DNA from: a virus
DNA length: 36,052 bases
Strand: one strand, 5' to 3'
IMG/VR virus record: IMGVR_UViG_3300033143_001899
Coordinates: 1-36,052 of that record
Part shown: positions 28,585 to 33,682 of the stretch, in pieces
How the letters are laid out: each line of letters begins with the position of its first letter
Numbering within the stretch: the first letter of the stretch is position 1
Translations under genes and position numbers: made by a program
Notes under the pieces: model-generated
Told to the model about the DNA's origin: nothing
The model's input: only the letters and a program-made list of their open reading frames with translations
The model's database searches: none

Positions 28585-28936
28585 CTCCTAGAAATTTATA
28601 ATCTAAGAGGATTGTACCTTCTGTTTGTATGTCCATTTCATTGCAAATACGAATACTCTTTCTATTATTACCTATTTTATTAACTAAGTTCTTTTTTTCT
28701 GCTTTTGTAATTGCATTTCTTGCTGATTGAGGACTTTTAAAGATCTGTTTATCAGAAACAAATTTACAGAAAGAAGTTAATTCACAATCTCCTATTCTTG
28801 CAAGTTCTGTTAAACAGTTTAAGTCAGATAAACTAATTTGAATATCATTCAAAAAACAAAATGTAAGGATCTGGTATTTAATAACACCATCCTTTGACAT
28901 CTTTACCTTTTTTTCTACTTTGTTTACTAATGCCAT
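28565..28936 (-). CDS. Possible winged-helix protein, unknown
   Basis: A basic 123-residue protein. The pattern ITKAEKKNLVNKIGNNRKSIRICNEM (about 74-99) looks like a recognition helix and wing, and the preceding helices (ISLSDLNCLTELARIGDC, SPQSARNAITKAEKK) fit a winged-helix DNA-binding fold. It sits between the lysin and the HU/IHF-like gene, overlapping the latter by 20 bases and the former by one base. A transcription or packaging regulator is a reasonable guess, but no specific family is recognised. Confidence 0.5.
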   Translation of the reverse strand: MALVNKVEKKVKMSKDGVIKYQILTFCFLNDIQISLSDLNCLTELARIGDCELTSFCKFVSDKQIFKSPQSARNAITKAEKKNLVNKIGNNRKSIRICNEMDIQTEGTILLDYKFLGVESQRP

Positions 28937-29715
28937 TATGTTATGTCTTTAGCTTCTATCAACGTATATGTGAAGGTGGTATATTTTGATTTAGTAACAA
29001 TATCCATAAACTCATCAAAATCATCAGGATCTTGAAAGACCTGACATCCTGCTGAATACTTGTTTACATAATTTGTTGGTTTATATGCAGAGCTACGATG
29101 AATATTTATTCCAAACCACCCTTCAGTGATTGTAGCATCATCATAGTCATAGATGTCATCTTGATTTCCATCTCTATATACCTTTACCTTCCCATTACGC
29201 TGACACAGGGCTTTATATTTACCCTGATGTTTATCTATTTTATATACATCTTTATATTGTCCAGCTGCTAATATTGCACAACCATCCTTATTAAGTGGAT
29301 GACCAAGCCAATGTAATCCTGGATCTGTAGTGGCAGACCATGCATGAAACCTCCACTCATCTTTTACTTTATACGACAGAGTAATAAAATCATCATAATG
29401 ATCCGTTACAGTTAAGCCCTTATTATTTCTAATCCCTACAATATTCAATGAAAGACCTTCTGTATTATATTCATACCCTAGTTCTTCTATTGTTTTTTGG
29501 ATTTCATCTCTAGACCACTTGATCTCATTCTCTCCTAATAGAACAGCCCAGGTCTTTAAGCCTACTATTCCATCTGCCTCAAGTCCCACTGCTTTTTGTA
29601 AATCTATTATAGCCTTTTCTGTCTTTGGACCAAAACCTCCATCTGGGGTTAAACTAAGTATCTTCTGAATGATTACTACTTCATCACCACTATCTCCCTT
29701 ACGTAATGTATTCAT
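28936..29715 (-). CDS. Endolysin: PG-binding domain + L,D-transpeptidase-like catalytic domain
   Basis: A 259-residue protein. Residues 1-60 are a peptidoglycan-binding type 1 domain (LRKGDSGDEVVIIQKILSLTP, then GGFGPKTEKAIIDLQKAVGL). Residues about 110-245 hold the catalytic part, ending in GINIHRSSAYKPTNYVNKYSAGCQVF. The His and the S-x-G-C stretch match the HxxS...SxGC signature of L,D-transpeptidase (YkuD)-like enzymes, which would act on cell-wall cross-links. No signal peptide is visible, as expected with a separate holin. Its start overlaps the previous gene's stop. Its role would be cell lysis, or wall cleavage if it is carried in the virion. Confidence 0.72.
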   Translation of the reverse strand: MNTLRKGDSGDEVVIIQKILSLTPDGGFGPKTEKAIIDLQKAVGLEADGIVGLKTWAVLLGENEIKWSRDEIQKTIEELGYEYNTEGLSLNIVGIRNNKGLTVTDHYDDFITLSYKVKDEWRFHAWSATTDPGLHWLGHPLNKDGCAILAAGQYKDVYKIDKHQGKYKALCQRNGKVKVYRDGNQDDIYDYDDATITEGWFGINIHRSSAYKPTNYVNKYSAGCQVFQDPDDFDEFMDIVTKSKYTTFTYTLIEAKDIT

Positions 29716-30056
29716 TACTCAGTTCTTTTCAAGGTTCTTTTGGGAACTTGATCTACATCAAAGTCAGCTCCTGCTTGGGCTGCTGCAAAATCCTGTTCTG
29801 TTTGTCCAGGTACACTTCCATTTTCCTCTTTAGGAGCCATTGCCTGAGCCAAGAACATTTGTGCCTGCACTCTTTCTGCACGAATCTTTTCTATATCCCT
29901 TAAGACTTCTTCATACTCTCTTTGAACTGTAAGATGTTTGATATTTTCTTTATAATAAGCAGTGATCTCTTCTCTTCTTTTCTCTAATTCTGCTTTTGAT
30001 AGTTCTACCTGTTCATCTGAAGGATTCTCAGGAACAACTTTTTTTGCTTTTGCCAT
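29715..30056 (-). CDS. Small coiled-coil protein
   Basis: A 113-residue protein. A helical, strongly charged centre (VELSKAELEKRREEITAYYKE, then REYEEVLRDIEKIRAERVQAQ) forms a coiled coil. The ends are Gln/Ala/Asp-rich and flexible (GQTEQDFAAAQAGADFDVDQ). It is preceded by an AAACCAACT leader and a variant promoter box at 30086. It overlaps the lysin start by one base, so it may act as a lysis-associated or scaffolding factor. The function is unknown. Confidence 0.55.
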   Translation of the reverse strand: MAKAKKVVPENPSDEQVELSKAELEKRREEITAYYKENIKHLTVQREYEEVLRDIEKIRAERVQAQMFLAQAMAPKEENGSVPGQTEQDFAAAQAGADFDVDQVPKRTLKRTE

Positions 30057-30085
30057 TTTAGTTGGTTTTAATTAAACAATAAACA

Positions 30086-30093
30086 AATATACA
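30086..30093 (-). promoter_or_regulatory. Variant late promoter-like box TGTATATT
   Basis: TGTATATT on the minus strand, missing the first T of the shared 9-mer, 29 bases upstream of the coiled-coil gene's ATG. It would start the transcript carrying lysin, HU/IHF-like, glycosyltransferase and terminase genes. Confidence 0.4.
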
Positions 30094-30120
30094 CTTAAAG
30101 TTTAAATAAATGAAGTTTAA

Positions 30121-30825
30121 TTATTTAAATATATCTGAAAGACTCATTTCTGTTTTCTTTCCTCTCATTATATTAGATACATTTTTTCCATGCACCATTA
30201 TTTTTCCTCCTATCTCATTTCTCTTTATAATCTTTACATTTCTAACTTTATGAATTCGTGTATGCATCTGACTAAAACAATGAATAGAAGGAATAGGTGA
30301 ACAAATTGATAAGAACATAGTAGTATGGGGATATTTATATATATTGTTTTGTTTTCCATTAGTATAGATTATTTTTTTAAAATCTACACATACAATTCCA
30401 GTATATGGTTCATTTTTGATTGATTCTTTAACTCTTTGTATATAATCATTAGCATACATATCATCAGTATCTATTCTGGATGTTATGATTCTTTTATGTT
30501 TACTCAATTGACGCATTCTTGCAAGAAATTCATTTAATCCTTCATACTCATCATCTTGATTAATAGTGATCTCTCCTTTTCCAACATATAATATATGATA
30601 CTTTAAATCATACTCATTATATAAAGCCCTTATCTTATCAAGAAAATCTATTGGAGTATCAGGATGTACTAATAATAGTATTTTAAACTCTTTATTGGTT
30701 TGGTTACCTAAAGATCTTACAGTATCCTTATACATCACAAATCTTTCCTCTAACCATTCTCTTTTTAGATGACTATTTCTGCCATGTATCTTTATATTAA
30801 ATCTATTAATTACAAAATGTTTCAT
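30121..30825 (-). CDS. Rhamnosyltransferase-like glycosyltransferase
   Basis: A 234-residue protein. The N-terminus reads KHFVINRFNIKIHGRNSHLK, then EWLEERFVMYKDTVRSLGNQTNKEFKILLLVHPDTP. The core has RIITSRIDTDDMYANDYIQ, with a DTDD metal-site motif at about 127-130. This layout (arginine-containing N-terminal segment, WxxxRF, SLxxQ, DTDD) matches the putative rhamnosyl transferase family. The start chosen is ATG 30825; an in-frame GTG lies one codon before. It is a likely sugar-modification enzyme for virion or host glycans, with the acceptor unknown. Confidence 0.7.
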   Translation of the reverse strand: MKHFVINRFNIKIHGRNSHLKREWLEERFVMYKDTVRSLGNQTNKEFKILLLVHPDTPIDFLDKIRALYNEYDLKYHILYVGKGEITINQDDEYEGLNEFLARMRQLSKHKRIITSRIDTDDMYANDYIQRVKESIKNEPYTGIVCVDFKKIIYTNGKQNNIYKYPHTTMFLSICSPIPSIHCFSQMHTRIHKVRNVKIIKRNEIGGKIMVHGKNVSNIMRGKKTEMSLSDIFK

Positions 30826-30851
30826 CACGAATTATGTTCTCTCAACACCGT

Positions 30852-31136
30852 TTACTGAACAGACTTTAGCTCTGCACATTTCTCATATTCCTCCCTCTCC
30901 TCAAAGAAACGGATAATCACATCCATCTCCCTCATATTAACCCCCTCCTGTGGATCATGAGCCATTATAGCACTTCTTCCCTGACCATGATTACCTGTCA
31001 TCAATTCCTTAAAAGACAGTTTATTAGTTAAAACCCTATAAGAGTTCTCATAAGCTAATTCCATCATCCTTCTTTCAAGTTCCATCTCCTCAACTTCTGT
31101 GAGTTCCTTCTCTTCTTTGCCATTTAATTCTCCCAT
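30852..31136 (-). CDS. Small acidic helical protein, first gene of late block
   Basis: A 94-residue protein: MGELNGKEEKELTEVEEMEL, then RRMMELAYENSYRVLTNKLS, and a C-terminal REMDVIIRFFEEREEYEKCAEL helix. Most is predicted helix and the charge is negative. The ATG at 31136 is preferred over the upstream frame start at 31202, because the extra 22 residues contain the promoter-like box (31171-31179) and look non-coding. The function is not recognised. Being the first gene transcribed leftwards, it might be produced early in the late programme. Confidence 0.6.
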   Translation of the reverse strand: MGELNGKEEKELTEVEEMELERRMMELAYENSYRVLTNKLSFKELMTGNHGQGRSAIMAHDPQEGVNMREMDVIIRFFEEREEYEKCAELKSVQ

Positions 31137-31170
31137 AATTTTTTTATTTTCACAAACCTTTCTATACAAG

Positions 31171-31179
31171 AATATACAA
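31171..31179 (-). promoter_or_regulatory. Late promoter-like box TTGTATATT at the divergent region
   Basis: TTGTATATT on the minus strand, 34 bases upstream of the ATG at 31136. It is the entry promoter candidate for the leftward block and faces away from the rightward genes that start at 31326. Confidence 0.55.
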
Positions 31180-31231
31180 TATTTCTCACACATTCCCCCC
31201 ATCCCTAAATAAAAAGTTATGTGTGTTATGT

Positions 31232-31292
31232 GCTTAAGGGGTCCTACTATTCTGCTCCCCAGCTTATTTTTGGGTGCAGTGCACCCCTTAGC
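31232..31292 (+). promoter_or_regulatory. Structured leader in the divergent region
   Basis: The ends can pair (GCTTAAGGGG with CCCCTTAGC, one T bulge). Inside, TGC-TC-CCCA can pair with TGGG-T-GCA, and a compact hairpin GGGTGC-AGT-GCACCC sits at 31272-31286. These pairings compete, so a switch is possible. The segment is GC-rich compared with the surrounding A/T and lies upstream of the first rightward gene. No U-tract follows, so it is not a classical terminator. Its function is unproven. Confidence 0.5.
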
Positions 31293-31325
31293 TTTATTTA
31301 TTCATTAACCTAAAATTAAAATTTT

Positions 31326-31619
31326 ATGGCAAATTCAGTATTTATGCATAAGATAGTGAAGAACACTATAGTATGCGTCACAGAGAAACTTTCAACCATT
31401 GAACAAACAATCAATGGTCAGAAAGTGCATGTAAGAACACAAGCAGACAGAACCTTTGGTCTGCTTTGCTTGGTGGATGACAAGGGTAAGACCCTTGATC
31501 CACTTACACTTGGCTTGAAGCAAGGGGATGAAATCCCCAACTTCAAGATGTCTGACCAGCCAGTGCTGGATCAGGACACCAAGGAGCCCACTGGGCTCTT
31601 CTGGGTGGAAGCTGCGTAG
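31326..31619 (+). CDS. Small unknown protein, first rightward gene
   Basis: A 97-residue protein, mainly beta-strand-like (KIVKNTIVCVTEKLSTIEQT, then VHVRTQADRTFGLLCLVDDKGK), with an acidic end (LDQDTKEPTGLFWVEAA). It has no domain I recognise. Base composition is clearly richer in G+C than the genes around it, and the 3' part folds into strong hairpins. A/T-only bases precede the ATG. It is followed 48 bases after the stop by an intrinsic terminator hairpin, so it is a single-gene unit and might be strongly expressed early. Confidence 0.6.
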   Translation: MANSVFMHKIVKNTIVCVTEKLSTIEQTINGQKVHVRTQADRTFGLLCLVDDKGKTLDPLTLGLKQGDEIPNFKMSDQPVLDQDTKEPTGLFWVEAA

Positions 31620-31650
31620 CTTCTTCCAGGACTGGGCAGATCAGCCCAGT
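31585..31650 (+). other. Row of three hairpins around the stop codon
   Basis: GAGCCC-ACT-GGGCTC, then GAAGCT-GCGT-AGCTTC across the TAG stop (extended by CTGG/CCAG), then ACTGGGC-AGATCA-GCCCAGT. No U-tract follows the third, so they are not terminators by themselves. They may protect the 3' end, slow the ribosome or form an RNA element. Confidence 0.45.
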
Positions 31651-31666
31651 TTGGCAAGTGAACACA

Positions 31667-31738
31667 CATCATTGGGACTGTTAGACCACTCTAAGGAGCA
31701 GGTTAACAGCCCCAAGCTTGATGTTTTGTTTTGTTTTT
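31667..31738 (+). terminator. Long-hairpin intrinsic terminator
   Basis: The stem is CATCA + TTGGG + CTGTTA with TAACAG + CCCAA + TGATG: one A/C mismatch and a GCT bulge, enclosing 20 bases. It is followed by TTTTGTTTTGTTTTTG. It ends the transcript of the 97-aa gene. Confidence 0.75.
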
Positions 31739-31835
31739 GTGTGTTTGTAAGGAACAAGAAGTAGTCACATTCATACTATTTCATTGCTTCTATACATACA
31801 TATCTTCTCTTTAACCTATAATAAATAACATAGCT

Positions 31836-31997
31836 ATGACTGAACTAACAATATTAAAGAACCTACTTAAAGAAGAACAAGCTAAAGTTAAAAAGCTTGA
31901 AGAACAGCTGGTTGCCGTCAAGGCTTTATCAAATAAACTACACTATGTTTTGTGGGATGATACTTCTTTAGAGAAAGATAGTAACCTGCATGATTAA
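31836..31997 (+). CDS. Small coiled-coil peptide (53 aa)
   Basis: A 53-residue ORF beginning MTELTILKNLLKEEQAKVKK and ending SLEKDSNLHD. The first 33 residues are a heptad-like Leu/Glu/Lys coiled coil (LLKEEQAKVKKLEEQLVAVKAL), and the remainder is polar. It lies between the terminator at 31738 and the tmRNA-like RNA and ends 5 bases before it. Codon use matches the neighbours and the reading frame is clean. Function is unknown; a small oligomeric regulator is possible. Confidence 0.5.
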   Translation: MTELTILKNLLKEEQAKVKKLEEQLVAVKALSNKLHYVLWDDTSLEKDSNLHD

Positions 31998-32002
31998 AAT
32001 AT

Positions 32003-32076
32003 GGGGCTGAGGTTGGCTTTGACTGATGCATTTGTTTATGCATTGGTGTACGTGGGTTCAATTCCCACCAGTTCCA
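32003..32076 (+). ncRNA. Mini tmRNA: tRNA-like domain without messenger part
   Basis: A 74-nt RNA. The acceptor stem is GGGGCTG with CAGTTCC, followed by discriminator A73. The T-arm is GTGGG-TTCAATT-CCCAC. The 5' strand reads GGGGCTGAGGTTGGCTTTGAC, close to the conserved tmRNA start (GGGGCTGA...TGG.TTYGAC), and the 3' strand resembles the tmRNA end (GGGTTCAA.TCCC.CCAG.TCCA). The third acceptor pair is G3-U70, the alanine identity element. A 10-bp stem (32022-32031 with 32038-32047) and a TTGTTT hexaloop replace the tag-coding sequence and all pseudoknots. No canonical D-stem or 7-nt anticodon loop can be drawn. CCA is not encoded. tmRNA is known to rescue stalled ribosomes with SmpB; the job of this short form is inference. 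Confidence 0.72.
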
Positions 32077-32081
32077 CTTGA

Positions 32082-32114
32082 CAAGGGTAAAACCCTTTAA
32101 ACCACCAGAACTGG
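32082..32114 (+). other. Placeholder for coordinate order: see the entry at 32114-32182
   Basis: This entry has reversed coordinates and carries no information; the cloverleaf-like RNA is described in the entry 32114-32182. Confidence 0.
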
Positions 32115-32124
32115 TCCATTCTGG
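32083..32124 (+). other. Small hairpins between the two tRNA-like RNAs
   Basis: AAGGGT-AAA-ACCCTT (32084-32098) is followed by CCAGAA-CTGGTCCA-TTCTGG (32105-32124). The second overlaps the 5' strand of the cloverleaf-like RNA at 32114, so the two folds exclude each other. In addition, ACCAGTTC of the tmRNA-like acceptor (32067-32074) is complementary over 8 bp to GAACTGGT at 32108-32115. Confidence 0.45.
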
Positions 32125-32182
32125 AGATGATCAGTGAACTTAAGCACGTTGGGGAGAGTTGGTAGCTTCCCACTAATGGACA
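32114..32182 (+). ncRNA. Cloverleaf-like RNA with a D-loop-type sequence
   Basis: Terminal stem GTCCATT with AATGGAC (7 bp, perfect), then an unpaired A. Inside are three possible arms: CTG-GAGATGAT-CAG, GTG-AACTTAAG-CAC and GGGGAG-AGTTGGTAG-CTTCCC. The last loop, AGTTGGTAG, is identical to a classical tRNA D-loop but lies where the T-arm would be. There is no T-loop sequence and no regular anticodon arm, so it is not an ordinary tRNA. Internal arms have only 3-6 bp, so the fold is tentative. It ends 25 bases before the next gene. Confidence 0.4.
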
Positions 32183-32207
32183 TATTATTCACTTTAAATA
32201 ATTTATT

Positions 32208-32438
32208 ATGGCTTTAGATAATCCTTATAATATAACTATCAATGATCACTATTGGTGGTGGAGAGAAGCTGTTACTCATCTTGAATCACAAGGTGTTAAA
32301 TATATTGGTTGGGCTAATGGTGGTATTGCATATCCCAAAGGAGATCATGTTGATCTTAGCCAAGGTGATTTTGGAAATAATACTACAGTTAGTTTCTATC
32401 CTGAAACCAATGAAGTAATATGTACTGATATGAGTTGA
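32208..32438 (+). CDS. Small unknown protein, Trp/Tyr-rich
   Basis: A 76-residue protein: HYWWWREAVTHLESQGVKYIG, then WANGGIAYPKGDHVDLSQGDF and NNTTVSFYPETNEVICTDMS. It looks like one small alpha/beta unit with a conspicuous aromatic cluster at the N-terminus. The ATG follows an A/T-rich leader (AATAATTTATT). It lies downstream of the cloverleaf-like RNA. No family is recognised; small early proteins of this kind in phages are often host takeover factors, which is only a possibility here. Confidence 0.55.
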   Translation: MALDNPYNITINDHYWWWREAVTHLESQGVKYIGWANGGIAYPKGDHVDLSQGDFGNNTTVSFYPETNEVICTDMS

Positions 32439-32465
32439 ACATTGTTAACTAATTAAATTATTATA

Positions 32466-32702
32466 ATGGAAATTGAAGACATTTATCAAGGAAGAAAACC
32501 ACATTTAGAATGTGATGTCATTTGTATTAAAATAAAAGGATGGGATGATCTTATCTTATTAGAGAACCATGTTGATAACCGTAGGTTGATGAGAGAGTTC
32601 AACAAGAGAGAGGTATTGAAAAAAATGGATAATAACAAGCCATTAACTGGTATTGACTTAGCATTCTTTGAAGAATCATTGAAAGATGAAGAAGGATGGT
32701 AA
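32466..32702 (+). CDS. Small unknown protein
   Basis: A 78-residue protein: MEIEDIYQGRKPHLECDVICIKI, then KGWDDLILLENHVDNRRLMREF and a charged C-terminal helix (LTGIDLAFFEESLKDEEGW). No domain is recognised. It is preceded by an A/T-rich leader 27 bases after the former gene and ends 13 bases before the tRNA-like element at 32716. The mRNA end may therefore be defined by processing at that tRNA-like fold. Confidence 0.55.
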   Translation: MEIEDIYQGRKPHLECDVICIKIKGWDDLILLENHVDNRRLMREFNKREVLKKMDNNKPLTGIDLAFFEESLKDEEGW

Positions 32703-32715
32703 AGATAAAACATAT

Positions 32716-32777
32716 AGCAGTGGGTAGGTAACCACTCTGAAATAATAGGAGGCAAGGTTCAAGTCCTTGCATTGCTA
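32716..32777 (+). ncRNA. Short armless tRNA-like RNA (62 nt)
   Basis: The acceptor stem AGCAGTG with CATTGCT is fully paired (one G-U), with A as discriminator. The T-arm CAAGG-TTCAAGT-CCTTG is canonical. The space between them is only 31 bases instead of about 41. It holds a 3-4 bp hairpin around GGTAGGTAACC and a 4-bp stem CTCT/GGAG with a 9-base loop. No 7-base anticodon loop with U33 can be drawn. It keeps the elbow half that RNase P and CCA-adding enzyme recognise but cannot decode normally. Confidence 0.6.
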
Positions 32778-32804
32778 CAACATTTCTCACTCAAATTGAT
32801 AATT

Positions 32805-32942
32805 ATGCCTGAATATACAGAAGAACAATTAGAAGAAACCTTGAAGATATGGGAATATCAAGGTATTTATGCAGCTATGGATTATTTCTATGGTTTGGAT
32901 AATAATGAAACCCACATTTCTTTACAAAGTAAAATCAAATAG
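32805..32942 (+). CDS. Small unknown peptide (45 aa)
   Basis: A 45-residue acidic ORF, MPEYTEEQLEETLKIWEYQG then IYAAMDYFYGLDNNETH. It is predicted mostly helical. The TAG stop is 2 bases before the next gene's ATG, a spacing typical of coupled genes. The leader is A/T-rich (AATTGATAATT). No domain is recognised. The MPEYTEEQLEE start and the next gene's MPDKYYEGMQELT start are loosely alike, which may be chance. Confidence 0.5.
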   Translation: MPEYTEEQLEETLKIWEYQGIYAAMDYFYGLDNNETHISLQSKIK

Positions 32943-32944
32943 TT

Positions 32945-33361
32945 ATGCCAGATAAATATTATGAAGGAATGCAAGAATTAACACTTACTGATGGTGAAAC
33001 AATCTATACTGGTTGGCCATCAAAGAAAGAAGACTTCTTTGAGTACTATGCTTCTTTGGATATAAATCCTGAATCAAGAACAGATGTGGAGGAAGTCATG
33101 AATCATTACAATCCTATGTCTGATATTCCTGGTACAAGAACATTTATGAAAACTCTTTGTAACAAGGAGAAATCTCTGGGTTTAATGGAGTTTTTATGGT
33201 ATATCAACTGTCATGTTAGAAATAATCTTAGAGATGAACAAAATAGTTTATCTAATAAAATGGATTATGTAGATCAAAAGTCTGTTTACTATGAAAGTAT
33301 GACAACTAGATATAATCAGATTTGTTTTGAACTAGTTTGTATTTTTATACATGATGCATGA
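32945..33361 (+). CDS. Unknown acidic protein
   Basis: A 138-residue protein: ELTLTDGETIYTGWPSKKED, FFEYYASLDINPESRTDVEEVMNHYNPMSDIPG, then FMKTLCNKEKSLGLMEFLWYINCHVRNNL. The C-terminal half is helical. No catalytic motif is recognised. Its stop TGA overlaps the base of a terminator hairpin, so it ends its transcript and is separated from the Ro-like unit. Its possible role relative to the adjacent RNAs is unknown. Confidence 0.55.
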   Translation: MPDKYYEGMQELTLTDGETIYTGWPSKKEDFFEYYASLDINPESRTDVEEVMNHYNPMSDIPGTRTFMKTLCNKEKSLGLMEFLWYINCHVRNNLRDEQNSLSNKMDYVDQKSVYYESMTTRYNQICFELVCIFIHDA

Positions 33362-33381
33362 AGAGTCTTTTGACTTTTTTT
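33361..33381 (+). terminator. Intrinsic terminator at the stop codon
   Basis: AAGAGTC-TTTT-GACTTTT (7 bp, one G-U) is followed by more T. It starts on the last base of the TGA stop of the 138-aa gene. Confidence 0.7.
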
Positions 33382-33394
33382 GTATCTTTATCAT

Positions 33395-33487
33395 AATCCC
33401 TAAAAGAATAGGTCAGCACTTTAACTTTAACCAAAACTGAAGAGGTTGCCAGGCCATAATCTGGTTCTATTCTGAGGGATTTTTTTT
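33395..33487 (+). ncRNA. Y-RNA-like structured RNA, copy 1
   Basis: A 93-nt RNA upstream of the Ro60-like gene. Outer stem AATCCCT (33395) with AGGGATT (33475-33481); internal loop AAA opposite G; inner stem AGAATAG (33405) with CTATTCT (33467). The interior begins GTCAGCACT and can form AACC/GGTT and CCAG/CTGG hairpins. The outer stem followed by TTTTTTT also acts as the terminator, so the RNA has a defined 3' end. This pairing of 5' and 3' ends around an asymmetric internal loop and an oligo-U end is the architecture of Ro-bound Y RNAs. Sequence identity to known Y RNAs was not seen. Confidence 0.68.
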
Positions 33488-33488
33488 A

Positions 33489-33597
33489 GCTTATCATTGA
33501 AAGATTGGGTCAGCACTATTTAAAACTAGATGTTTTTTCACAGGTAAAAGGGATATAGCGTAGTATGTTATGTTAACTTAACCAATCTGAGGTAAGC
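33489..33597 (+). ncRNA. Y-RNA-like structured RNA, copy 2
   Basis: A 109-nt RNA with the same plan as copy 1. Outer stem GCTTATC with GGTAAGC (33591-33597, one G-U); internal loop ATTGAA opposite GA; inner stem AGATTGG (33502) with CCAATCT (33582). The interior again begins GTCAGCACT, and the right inner strand is again followed by GAGG. The inner stems of the two copies differ at two positions, and both changes are compensated on the other strand. The outer stems differ almost entirely yet still pair. It continues into the hairpin at 33604-33623. It has no U-tract of its own, so its 3' end may come from processing. Confidence 0.65.
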
Positions 33598-33603
33598 ACT
33601 GTT

Positions 33604-33623
33604 ATATAGTTGAAGAACTATAT
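33604..33623 (+). other. 8-bp hairpin after copy 2
   Basis: ATATAGTT-GAAG-AACTATAT, perfect 8 bp with a GAAG loop, followed by TCCTTTGCC. It is not a classical terminator. It could mark the 3' boundary of copy 2 or be a processing site. Confidence 0.5.
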
Positions 33624-33646
33624 TCCTTTGCCTATTAAATTAGAAT

Positions 33647-33682
33647 GAAAGGGTGTCAAAGCCCTTTCTTTCTTTTATTTTT
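33647..33682 (+). terminator. Intrinsic terminator in the leader of the Ro-like gene
   Basis: GAAAGGG-TGTCAAAG-CCCTTTC (7 bp) is followed by TTTCTTTTATTTTT. It ends only 21 bases before the ATG at 33704, so either a promoter overlaps it or expression of the Ro-like gene needs readthrough (attenuation). The annotated GTG of a longer frame lies inside this hairpin. Confidence 0.75.

Noticed and set aside
31137-31202. Upstream extension of the first late gene to 31202
   Set aside because: The added residues overlap the TTGTATATT box and look non-coding; the ATG at 31136 starts a clean acidic protein.
32003-32076. Attachment site left by integration into a host tmRNA gene
   Set aside because: Integration would copy only the 3' end; here both 5' and 3' ends are present, joined by a short stem, and no integrase gene is seen.
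32082-32114. A feature entry with reversed coordinates (32114 to 32082)
   Set aside because: It is a slip in my list with confidence 0; the RNA is described under 32114-32182.
32003-32777. A suppressor tRNA for UGA among the tRNA-like RNAs
   Set aside because: None of the three has a normal anticodon loop or a TCA anticodon.
33591-33599. GGTAAGCAC as a third copy of the GGTCAGCAC motif
   Set aside because: It is better explained as the right strand of the outer stem of Y-like copy 2, pairing with GCTTATC at 33489.
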